Shown piece after piece: positions 15,230 through 27,200 of a stretch of DNA of 64,000 bases. This DNA is from Alkalilimnicola sp. S0819 (GTDB lineage Bacteria > Pseudomonadota > Gammaproteobacteria > Nitrococcales > WHIW01): contig NZ_WHIW01000002.1 in NCBI RefSeq assembly GCF_009295635.1, positions 1 to 64,000 on the forward strand, read 5' to 3'. Made by a program: the position numbers and the translations under genes. Under the pieces are notes generated by a model that searched no databases, was not told where the DNA came from, and saw nothing but the letters and a program-made list of their open reading frames with translations. The stretch's first letter is position 1. Each line of letters begins with the position of its first letter.

Positions 15230-18200
15230 TGAGCAGCCGGGAGCCCATCGCCATCATTGGCCTTGGACTGAGGCTCCCCCGCGCCGACACCCTGGACCAG
15301 TTCTGGGCCCATCTGCGGGCCGGGCGCTCGCTGATCACCGAGGTCTCGCCCCGACGCTGGGATGCCCGGAGTCTGCGTGGCGATCCGCGCCAGGGGCAGA
15401 AGACCAACAGCATCTGGGGCGGTTTCCTGGAGGATGCCGACGCCTTCGACGCACCGTTCTTCAATGTCTCCCCCCGCGAGGCGTCCTGGATGGACCCCCA
15501 GCAGCGCTACGCCCTGGAGATGGCCTGGAAGGCCATAGAGGATGCGGGCTATGCGGCCAGTGCCCTGGCCGGTAGCCGCACCGGTGTCTACATGGGCGTG
15601 TGTCACTGGGATTATGCCGAGCTGATCGAGAAGCAACTGGCCGAGGTGGATGCCTACACACCCACCGGCATCGCCTTCTCGGTCATTGCCAACCGGATCT
15701 CCCACCACTTCGATCTGCGCGGCCCCAGTATCACCAACGACACCGCTTGCGCGGCTTCCCTGACCTCGGTCTACGAGGCGGTGCGGGCACTGCAGGCGGG
15801 CGAGTGCGATGCGGCCCTGGCCGGTGGGGTGAACCTGTGCTGGTCGCCCAATCACTTCGTCGCCTTCTCCAAGGCCGGCATGCTCTCCCGGGACGGCGCC
15901 AGCAAGGCCTTCGACGAGCGCGCCGATGGCTACGTGCGCGGCGAGGGCGGCGCCATGTTGCTGCTCAAGCCGCTGTCGGCGGCGCGGGCGGACGGCGACC
16001 CGATCCATGCCGTGATTCGCGGCATCGGCGTCAATCACGGGGGCCGTACCAGCTCGCTCACCGTCACCAACCCCGACGCCCAGGCGGCACTGATCGCCGG
16101 TGTCTATCGGGAAGCCGGGGTCGGGCCCGCGGATATCGACTACATCGAGGCCCACGGACCGGGCACCCCCCTGGGGGATCCCATCGAGATCCGCGGCCTG
16201 AAACAGGCCTTCGCCGAGCTGCACGCCGAGGCGGGCAGCGCGCCGGTGGCGGAACGCTGCGGTGTGGGTTCGGTGAAAACCAACTTGGGTCATTTGGAAG
16301 GCGCCGCCGGGGTGGCGGGCATCGCCAAGGTGCTGGCCGCCCTGGGTCGGGAGGAGCTGCCCGGCAATGTGGACTTCCGTGAACAGAACCGGCTGATCGA
16401 TCTGCAGGGCAGCGATTTCCGCATACAGGCCGGCAATAGCCCCTGGCCGCGTCAGGGCGATCGGCCACGCCGGGCCGGCGTCAGCTCCTTCGGTTTCGGC
16501 GGCAGCAATGCCCATGTGCTGCTGGAGGAAGGGCCGCTCCCTGAGGCCGCGCAGCCGGACGGTGAACCGGTGCTGCTGCCCCTGTCCGCCCGGGACGAGC
16601 CGGCCCTGGCCGCCATGGCGCAGGCGCTGCTGGCGTTCCTGAAACAGCCGCCCGCCGATCTTAGTATTTCGGATCTCGCCTACACCCTGCAGCTGGGCCG
16701 GGAAGCCATGACGAGCCGGCTGGCGGTGATCGCGGCGGATGCGGAAACGCTGGGCGCGGCGCTCGGGGCCTGGCTTGCCGGTGAATCCCACCCAGCCCTG
16801 TGCCGCGCCGAGGAGGCGCCGGCTGAAGACGAGGCGCTGAGCCGGGCCGCCGAGCGGTGGCTGCACGGCGAGACGCCGGATTGGGCGTCGCTGTGGCAGG
16901 GTCGCAGCCCTCGGCGCATGCATGCTCCCGGCTACGTCTTCATGCGCCAGCGCTATTGGATAGACACGGCGCTGGCCGGCAAGGACAGCGCAGCGGTGCC
17001 CCATCCGCTGCTGCATCGCAATGTCTCCGGCTTTCAGGGGCCGCGTTATCTGACCCGGCTCAGCGGCGACGAGTTCTACTGGGCCGAGCACCGGGTCGAT
17101 GGGCGCCAGGTGCTGCCCGGGGTGGTTTATCTGGAGATGGCCCGGGCGGCGCTGCAGCTGGCCGACGGTCTGGACGAGCCGCCGCCGGTGGCCTTCGAGA
17201 ACGTGGTCTGGACCCGGCCCATCCTCGCCGGCGAGGGGCCGGTCAGTATCGCCCTGAGTCTGCGCATTCTGGATGAGCAGCGCGTGGCCTACACCATCGG
17301 GACCCCGGGCAAGGACCCCTCACAGCCCGCGGCCAGTACCAACGGACAGGGTGTGCTGTCCCGGGGCGATAACGGCGAATTGCCCGCCAGGCTTGATCTG
17401 GCCGCCCTGCGCGAGGCCACGCCCAACGAGCTGGAGGTCGCCGAGTGCTACGCCCGGCTGCGCGCCAGCGGCATGGAGCACGGGCCGGGGTTTCAGGTGA
17501 TCAGCCGGATTCGCCGGGGCGAGTCCGGCGTACTGGCCCGGCTCAAGCTGGGCCGGCCGCTGCAGCCGAGCCTTGCCCGATTGCCGCTGCAGCCCATGCT
17601 GCTGGACGCGGCGATCCAGGCCTGGATCGGCCACGACGATGCCACCCCCGAGCAGGCCGCCGTGCCCTTCGCCTGCCGTCACATCCAGGTCCGCGGACCG
17701 TGTGAACCGGTGATGTGGGCCTGGGTGCGCCCGGCTGCGGGCGCCACGGCCGATGCCTCCCTGCGCCGCCTGGACATAGACCTGTGCGACAAGGCCGGCG
17801 AGGTGCGGGTGGCCTTCCGGGATCTGAGCCTGCGCGCCATGGCCGCCGAGCGGGCCGCGACGCCGCAGGAGGAGGAAGGCGAGCTGCGTCTGCTGGGCGG
17901 CGAGTGGCAGGAGCGGGCCCTGGGTGCCCCCGCCGCCATCAAGCGGGACACCACCGTGGTACTCGCCGGTTTCCCGGTGGAGCTCGCCGAGGCGCTGGGC
18001 CGAAAGACCGGCCATGCGGTACTGAGCCTCCCCATGGACGAGGGCGATGACGCCGAGCGGGCGAGGCGCTGGTTCGAAGCCCTGCACGGGCAACTGGCCG
18101 AGACCCTGCGGGAGCGTTCCGCGCGGCGCCGGCAATGGCTGGTACTGGCGCCGGGGGCGCTCCCCGCGGCGCTAACCGCACCCTTGGCGGCGTTGTTCAA

Positions 18201-21200
18201 GACCGCGGCGATGGAAAACCCCCGGCTGGAAGGCGCGGTGCTGCGCCTGGCGGGTGAGCCGGAAGTGGATCGGCTGGCCGCCATCATCGCCGCGGAGCAT
18301 GGCCGCGATGACGCCTTTGCCGAGTTGTACTACGAGGCCGACGACCGGCGCCGTGTCTGGCGACCCCTGGCGGTCTCCGAGGCGCAGGCGGAGGCGCCGA
18401 AGCTGGACCCGGAGGCGGTCTACTGGATCACCGGCGGGCTTGGCGGGCTGGGCCAGCATTTCGCCCGCTGGCTGATCGCCCGGGGTGGCAAACGCATTCT
18501 GCTCAGCGGCCGACGCGAGCAGCCGGACGAGGCCGCGCAGGCGAACCTGGAAGCGCTACGGGCACTGGGCGCCGAGGTCCATTATCGCCGCTGTGATCTG
18601 AGCCGTCGTGAAGCGGTGGACGAGTTGGTGGCCTGGATTCCCGCCGAGCTGGGGCCGCTGAAGGGGGTGATCCACGCCGCGGGCAACCTGGACGACGGCC
18701 TGATTTTCAACAAGGATCCGGCCACCCTGGCCGCGGTGCTCGCGCCCAAGCTGGCCGGCACCCTGCACCTGGACGAGGCTACCGCTGAGCTGGAGCTGGA
18801 TTTCCTGCTGCTGTGCTCCTCCATCGCCGCGGTGTTCGGCAATGTGGGCCAGGCCGATTACGCCGCCGCCAACGCCTTCCTCGGCGCCTACGCCGAGCAG
18901 CGCGAAGCCCTGCGCCGCGAAGGTGCCCGCCACGGCCGCACGATCGCCGTGGCCTGGCCGCTATGGGCCGAGGGCGGCATGGGAGTGGATGAGGCTGCCC
19001 GGGAGGCGCTGCGCCAGCGCTTCGGCACCCATCCCCTGCCCACCGAGCGGGGCTTGCGGGTCCTCGACCAATTGCTGGCGGGCTCGCATGGCGGCAATCG
19101 CACCGTGCTCTACGGCGAGCCCGCCCGCATGGACGAGCTGCTGGCGGACTACGGCCGGGGCTGGGCGCCCGCCGCCGCTCCGGCGCCGTCCGATAATGCG
19201 GCCAATGATGCCGCCCTGCGCGCGCGCGCCCTGGACTATCTCAAGGAGCTGCTGGCCGGCGCGGCGCAGCTGGACGCGGCCCGGATCAAGCCCAACCGCA
19301 AGCTCGAGGAATACGGGCTGGATTCGATCCTCATCGTCGAGATGACCACCCAGCTGGAGCAGGAACTGGGCTCGCTTTCCAAGACCCTGTTCTTCGAGTA
19401 CGTGGATCTCAACGGCGTCGCGGATCATCTCATCGCCGAGCACCGCGAAGCCTTGCTGGCCGCCCTGGGCGAGGAGGACACCGCCGAGCCCGAACCCGAG
19501 CCCGAATCCACGGCGGCGCCGCTGAGCCGCGAATCCGAGCCGGTCGCCTGGACGCGGAGCGACGAGCGGCCCGAGGGCACCGCCGCCGCGGACCAGGACC
19601 ACGACATCGCCATCGTCGGCCTGTCCCTGCGGGTGGCCAAGGCCGCCGATCAGCAAGCCTTCTGGGATCTGCTCTCCCAGGGCCTGCACGGCTTCGAGGC
19701 CTATCCCGCCGATCGCTGGAACCACGAGGCGCTGCTGCACCCGGAGCGGGACGTGCTGGGCAAGACCGTGGTGCGCACCGGCGCTTTCCTGGACGGGGTG
19801 GACGAGTTCGACCCCCGCTACTTCCGCATATCCCAGTACGAAGCCGAGCTGATGTCGCCGGAGGTGCGCCTCTTCCTGCAGTCCAGCGTGGAAGCCTTCG
19901 AGGACGCCGGTTACTCCCGGGAGTACATGCAGCGCCGCTATGGCGGCGACGTGGCGGTGATCGTCGGCTCCATGACCAACGAATACGATCTGTTCGGCTT
20001 CCAGAACATGCTCATGCGCGGCGCGCTGGCCAGCGGCAGCTACACCGGCACCGTGCCCAATATGGTGTCCTACTACTACGGCTTCACCGGCCCCTCGTAC
20101 TTCCTGGACACCATGTGTTCCGCGGCCGCCACCTGCGTGCACGAGGCCGTGCACATGCTGCGCGCCGGGCGCTGCCGCATGGCGCTGGCCGGTGGCGTGA
20201 GCCTGCTGCTGCACCCCCAGAAGCTGATCGCCACCTCCCAGGAGCACTTCACCAGCAAGACCGCCGATGTGATCCGCGGCTACGGCCTCGGCGCCGACGG
20301 CACCATTCTCGGCGAGGGCGTGGGCGCGCTGGTGCTGAAGACCCTGCGTGAAGCCGAGCGCGATGGCGACCACATCTACGGCGTCATCAAGGGCACCGGC
20401 GTGTCCAACGCCGGGGTGCGCAACGGCTTCACCGTGCCCAATCCGGCGCAGCAGGCGGACGCCATCGAGCGGGCCTTGAGCGACGGCGGCGTGGATCCGC
20501 GCAGCATCGGCTACCTGGAAGGCCACGGCTCGGGCACCTCCCTGGGCGATCCCATCGAGATCAAGGCGCTGACCCGGGCCTGGAGCAAGTACACCGAGGA
20601 GCGTCAGTTCTGCCCCATCGGCACCGTGAAGAGCAATATCGCCCATCTGCTGGGTGCCTCGGGGCTGGCGGGTATCGCCAAGGTGCTGATGCAGCTCAAA
20701 CACGGCCAGCTCGCCCCCTCGCTGCACGCCGAGACCCTCAACCCGAACATTCCCTTCGAGCAGACCCCCTTCTACGTGCAGCGGGAGCTCGCCCCCTGGC
20801 CGCGGCTACGCGACGAGCGCGGCGCGGAATTGCCCCGGCGGGCGGGCGTGACCTCCATCGGCGCCGGGGGCATGAACTCTCACATCATCATCGAGGAGCA
20901 CATCCGCAACGCGCCCGGCGCGCCGGCGCGAGGGCCGGAGCTGCTGGTGTTCTCCGCCATGAACGAGGCACGTCTGCGCCTGCTGCTGGAGCGTTTCCAA
21001 CACTGGCTGCGGGACAATAGCGCCGAGTCCCTGAGCGACATCGCCTGGACCCTGCAGGTGGGGCGCAATGAGTTGCCCTGTCGCCTGGCGCTGGTGGTGG
21101 TCGACGGGCAGGCGCTGGCGCAGGCCCTGGCCGATTTCCTCGCCACGGGGGCGCCGCCGGCCGGGGGCTGGTACACCCGCAACATCCTGGAACGGGATCC

Positions 21201-24200
21201 GGAGGAGTCGCCCGAGCAGTTGCGTGAAGATACCGCCGCACGGCGCCTGGATCGTGTGGCCCGGGCCTGGACCGATGGGCTGGCCATCGACTGGGATGCC
21301 CTGAACGCCGGGCGCGCGCCCCATCGTCTCTCGCTGCCGGCCTATCCCTTCGAGCGGGTGCGCTGCTGGTACCAGGAATACCCGGACGCGCCGTCGGTGG
21401 TGAACCCGCTGGGTTCCAGTCTGAAGCTGCATCCGCTGATCGGCGCCAACCGCTCGGATCTGCGTGGTTTGCGCTACGACACCGCCATCCACCTCAACGA
21501 GGTGCTGGATTATGTCTACGGGCACGCCCGGCGCCAGCATCTGCTGGCGCTGGCGCCGGTGGAAGCCTGCGCGGCCCTGGCACGCATAGCCGGCCTGCAG
21601 GGGCCGCTGAGCCTGCAGGATCTGCGGGTTCACGGTGATCCGGACTGGGCCCGCATCAGCCGCCTGGAAGCGACCATGGACCCGGCGCCGGCGGGTGGTT
21701 GGCAACTGAGCCTCGCCACCGTAAACGAGGCCCACGAGCGCCAGCCTTATGCCGAAGCGCAGCTTCGCGAGGGGGCGCCGTTCCTGCCGGCGCTGGATCT
21801 GCCGGCACTGCGCGCGGGCGCCGCCGAGCGCCTGGAGGGCGAAGCCGTCTACGCCGAGCTCGCCCGCCTGGAGCTGGACTTCAAGCCTTACCTGGAGGTG
21901 CTGGCCTGCGTCCACCGGCTCGCCGACGGTGGGCTGCTCTGCGAACTCGCCGCGACGCATCCGCGGCAGGATTTCTACAAGCGCAATCTGCAATTGCCCC
22001 CCGCCGCCCTGGCGGCGGCGCAGCAGGCCCTGCACCTGCTCACCGGCGAAGGCGCCTGCCCCGTGGCGGCGCTGGACGCTCTGCGTCTGCACGGAGGTGA
22101 CATCGTGGCCCTGGCGCTGCGGCCCGCGGCGGACGGGGCCCATGAGCTGAGCTGGCTGGGCGCCGATGGCGCGGTGCTCGCCCGGCTCGAAGGGCTACGC
22201 CTGGCGGGGCAGGGCGCTCGGCCGGAGCCCGGTGGCGCTCCGGTGGTGGCGGCCACGAGCGAGGCCGATGAGCAGGAACGCCTGGCGCTGGAGTTGCGGG
22301 CGCTGGCCGCGGACATGCTGAAATTCCCGGCCGAGGAACTGAGCCTGCGGGAGTCCTTCCAGGATCTGGGCTTCGATTCCATCTCCCTGACCCGACTGGC
22401 CAACGAGATCAGTGCCGACTACGGGCTGGACCTCTCACCGGCGGTGTTCTTCGAGGCGGAGCATCTGAGCGCGCTCAGCCAGCATCTGATGAGCCGCCAT
22501 GGCGCGGCCCCCCGCCCGTCGCCGTCGCCCGCCGCGCCGCGCCACACACCCGCGGGCGAGGCGGGCACCCCGCGCAGCGTGCCGCTGGCCCGCGAAACCG
22601 GGGCACCGAGCCGCGTAAGCCGGCCTGGGTCCGCCTCGCCGGGTTCGGATGCCGACGACGACGCCGTGGCCATCATCGGCATGGCGGCGCGCTTTCCGGG
22701 CTCGGCGGATGTGGACAGTTTCTTCGAGCACCTGCTCGCCGCTCATGATCTGATCGGTGATCTGCCCCTGGCGCGTTACGGGCCGGAGTACCGCGCGCGC
22801 ATCGCCGCCGCGGACTTCGTCCCCCGGGGCGGTTTCCTGGACGATATCGACCGCTTCGACGCCGAGTTCTTCCGGGTCTCCCCGGTGGAGGCCGAGCGCA
22901 TGGACCCACAGCAGCGCCTGCTGCTGGAAACGGCCTGGCGGGCGCTGGAGGACAGCGGCTACCGGGCCGAGGAACTGCCGCGGGATACCGGCGTGTTCGT
23001 CGGCGTCAGCAGCCTGGACTACGCCGACCTGCTGCGCGCTCACGGCGTGCCCCGGGACGGCTATGCGGCCACCGGCAATTCCCTGGCCATGGTGGCCAAT
23101 CGGCTCTCCCATTACTTCGATCTGCACGGCCCCAGTCAGTCCCTGGACACCGCCTGCTCCAGCTCTCTGGTGGCGCTGTTGCGGGCGGCCGATGCAGTGC
23201 GCGCCGGGCGCTGCGGCGCCGCCCTGGTGGGTGGCGTCAACCTCGCCCTGAGCCTGGAGGGTTTCCTGGGCCCGCGGCAGGCGGGCATGCTCAGCCCGGG
23301 CGGGCGTTGCCGCAGCTTCGGCCAGGGCGCCGACGGCTATGTGCGTGGTGAAGGGGTCGCCGCGCTGCTGCTCAAACCCCTGGCCCAGGCCAGGCGTGAG
23401 GGGGATCGCATCCTGGGGGTGCTGCGGGGCGGCGCCGAGAACCACGGCGGGCGCGCCGGTTCCCTGACCGCGCCCAGCACCCGGGCCCAGGCGGAGCTGG
23501 TACAGGCGGCCATGGCCGGCACCGACCCGGCGAGCATCGGCTACCTCGAGGCCCATGGCACCGGTACCGCCTTGGGTGACCCGGTGGAGCTCAATGGCCT
23601 GCGACAGGCCTACCAGGAGCTGGGGCTGGACGCGTCGGCCGCGCCCATACCGCTGGGTTCGGTGAAATCCAATATCGGCCATCTGGAAGCCGCCGCCGGG
23701 CTGGCCGGCGTGATCAAGGTGCTGCTGGCCATGCGCCAGGGCGAATTGCCGGCGAGCCTGCATTGCCAGCCGCCCAATCCCCACCTGGAGCTTGGCGACG
23801 GCCCCTTCGAGTTGCTCCACGCCCGACGCCCCTGGCCCCGGCGCCTGGATGCCGCAGGTAGGGAGCTGCCCCGGCGTGCCGGCGTGAGCAGCTTCGGTTT
23901 TGGTGGCGCCAACGCCCATGTGGTCCTGGAAGAACCGCCCGAGGCGCACCGCGCGCGCCGTCAGCCGCTGCCGCCGCGCCGCTTCGCCGATACCCGCTTC
24001 TGGCTGCCCGGCGTGCTGCCGGGCGCCGACCGGGAGTCTTCCGAATCCGCCGTCGAGGTGTCGGAAACCGTCGTGCTGAACCCGGTGTGGCGTCAGCAGC
24101 CGCTGCGCCCGCAGGGAAGTGCGATGCCGCGCCGCCTGGTGCTGGCCTGCGAGCTGGAGCAGTGGCCGCGGGCCTCGGCCGAGGTCCGGGTGCTCGGCGT

Positions 24201-27200
24201 GCCGCGCCGCACCGGCGACATGGCCCAACGCTACACCGAGGCCGCCGCCTGGCTGCTGGAGATCCTGCAGGGCGAACTGCGGGACGCCGATCGCAGCCCC
24301 TTGCTGCTGCAGTTGCTGGTGCCGCTGGGGGACGAACGCCAGCTCTACAGTGGTCTCGCGGCCCTGCTGGAAACCGCCGCCGCCGAGAACCCGCATCTCG
24401 CCGTGCAGCTGATTGAACTGGATACGCCCGGCTTCACCGGTGAGCTGGATGCGCTGCTGGCCGAGGAAGCCCGTGGCGCGCGGGCCAGTCACGTGCGCTA
24501 TCGCGAGGGGCGCTGGGTGCGCCACTGGGTGGATGCGCCGGTGCCGGCGAGCCAGCGCTCGCCCTGGCGGGCGGGGGGCGTGGTCCTCATCAGCGGCGGC
24601 ATGGGCGCGCTGGGCCGGGAGCTCGCCCGGGACATCGCCCGCGGCACGCCGGGCTGCGTGCTGGTGCTGGCGGGCAGCGGCGCGCTGGATGGGCAGCGTG
24701 CCGAGCTCATCGATGAGCTACGGGCCCTGGGCGCCACCGCCGGTTACCGTCAGCTGGATATCGCCGACCCGGCGGCGGTGGACGCGCTGGTGAAGGAAAT
24801 ACTGGAAGTGCACGGCGGGCTGCACGCCGTGGTGCACTGTGCCGGCACGCTGCGTGACGGGTATCTGCCGTACAAGCGCCGCGCCGATCTGGACGCGGTA
24901 CTGGCCCCCAAGGTGGCCGGTGCCATGGCCCTGTTGCAGGCCTGCCAGGGTATCGAACTGGATCGTTTCGTGCTGTATTCCTCCCTGGCCGGGGCCGTGG
25001 GGAACCCGGGCCAGGCGGATTATGCCGCCGCCAACGGTTTCCTGGACGCGCTGGCCGAGCACCGGGGCGCGCCGTTGCTATCCGTGAACTGGCCGCTGTG
25101 GCGGGATGGCGGCATGGGCGTGGATGCCGCCACCGAGCAGGCCCTGTATCGGCGCATGGGCCAGCGGCCGCTGAGCAGTGCCCAGGGACTCGAAGCCCTG
25201 CGCCGGCTCATGTCGGGCAATGCCCGCCGGGCGGCGGTTATCGCCGGTGAACCCGCCGCCATACGCGCTTTCTTTGCCTCGGCCGGCCGTGCCGAGGCGC
25301 CCGAATACAAGGAACAATCGGCCGCGCCGGCAGCCGAGCGCGATGCCCTGCGCGCGCCCTGTATCGCGCGCCTGCGCGAGCTGTTTGCCCGGGTCAGCGG
25401 CACCCCCGCCGAGCGTATCGCGGTGGATGCCGAGCTCTCCGACTACGGCATCGATTCGCTGATGATCGTGCGCCTCAACGAGGCGCTGGGCGAGCACGTC
25501 GGCGCATTGCCCAAGACCCTCTTTTTCGAGCACCGCACCCTGGGGGCGGTGGCGGATTACCTGCTCGACGCCCATGCCGCGGCCTGCCGGCGCTGGCTGG
25601 GCGTGACGGAAATAGCGGCGGCTCCATCGGCTGGTGAGGCGCTCGCCACGCCAGCGCCGTTTGCCGGAACCCAGGACGCCGCGGAACCCATCGCCGTCAT
25701 CGGCATGAGCGGGCGCTATCCAGGGGCCGCCGATCTGCAGCAATTCTGGCGCCAGTTGGCGTGCGGTGAGGACGCCATCGGCGAGGTGCCCGCGGAACGC
25801 TGGCCGCTGGAGGGCTTCTTCGAGCCCGATCCGGACGCGGCCGTGGCCGGCGGCAAGAGCTACTCCCGCTGGGGCGGCTTCCTGGACGGTTTCGCCGATT
25901 TCGACCCGCGGCTTTTCAAGATCGCGCCGCGGGATTGCGCCGCCATGGATCCCCAGGAGCGCCTGTTCCTGATGAGCGCCTGGGAAGCCTGCGAGGACGC
26001 GGGCTACAGCCGCACGCGGCTGGCGGCGCGGCATGGCGCCCGGGTAGGGGTGTATGCCGGGGTCACCAAGAATGGCTGGGCCCTGCACGGCCCGTTCACC
26101 AGTGCGGAGGGCGCCCGGGTGCGCCCCCGGGCCTCCTTCGCCAGTGTCGCCAACCGGGTCTCCCATGTGCTGGGTCTGCGCGGCCCCAGCGTGCCGGTGG
26201 ACACCATGTGTTCCTCCTCGCTCACGGCGGTGCATCAGGCCTGCGAGCAACTGCGCGCCGGCGAGTGTGAACTGGCCCTGGCCGGAGGGGTGAACCTCTA
26301 CCTGCACCCGGCCGAGTACGTGGACCTGTGCGCTTCGCGGATGCTGGCCTCGGACGGGCGCTGCAAGAGTTTCGGTCTGGGCGGCGACGGTTTCGTGCCC
26401 GGCGAGGGTGTCGGCTGTCTGCTGCTCAAGCCCTTGTCCCGGGCGCTGGCCGACGGCGACCGGATTCATGCGCTGATTCGCGGCTCGGCGGTCAACCACG
26501 GCGGTCGCAGCAACGGCTACACCGTGCCCAACCCCGGCGCCCAGCGGGACGTGGTGAGCCGGGCCCTGGCCCGGGCGGGGGTGCGCGCCGATCAGCTGAG
26601 CTATGTCGAGGCCCACGGTACCGGCACGGCCCTGGGGGACCCCATCGAGCTGCGCGGATTGAGCGAGGCCTTCGCCGCGCATACCGAGCAGCGCGGGTTC
26701 TGCGCGCTGGGTTCGGTGAAATCGGTGATCGGTCATCTGGAAGCGGCGGCGGGCATCGCCGGGCTCAGCAAGGTGATCCTGCAGATGCAGCATCGACAGC
26801 TGCTGCCCACCCTGCATGCGGCCCGGCCAAATCCGGATCTGGACCTGGAGGCCAGCCCCTTCGTGCTGCAGCGGCAGCTCGCGCCCTGGCGCGGCGAGCG
26901 CCTGCTGGCGGGCGTGTCCTCCTTTGGCGCCGGTGGCGCCAACGCCCATCTCATCGTCGAGGCCTGGCCGCAGGAGCAACACGCCGGCACCCCGGAGCCC
27001 GAGGCCGGGCTTCAAGTGGTGCCCCTGTCCGCCCGGGACCCGGCCCGGTTGCGCGCCTATGCCGAGCGCCTGTTGGCCTTCCTGGAGGAGGGCGTGGACG
27101 CACCCGCCCTGGCCGCCGACCTGCCGGCGCGGCTGCGGGCGTATCTGGCGCAACTGCTGTCGGTGTCCGCCGAGGACATCGATCCGGCGGAACCCTTCGA

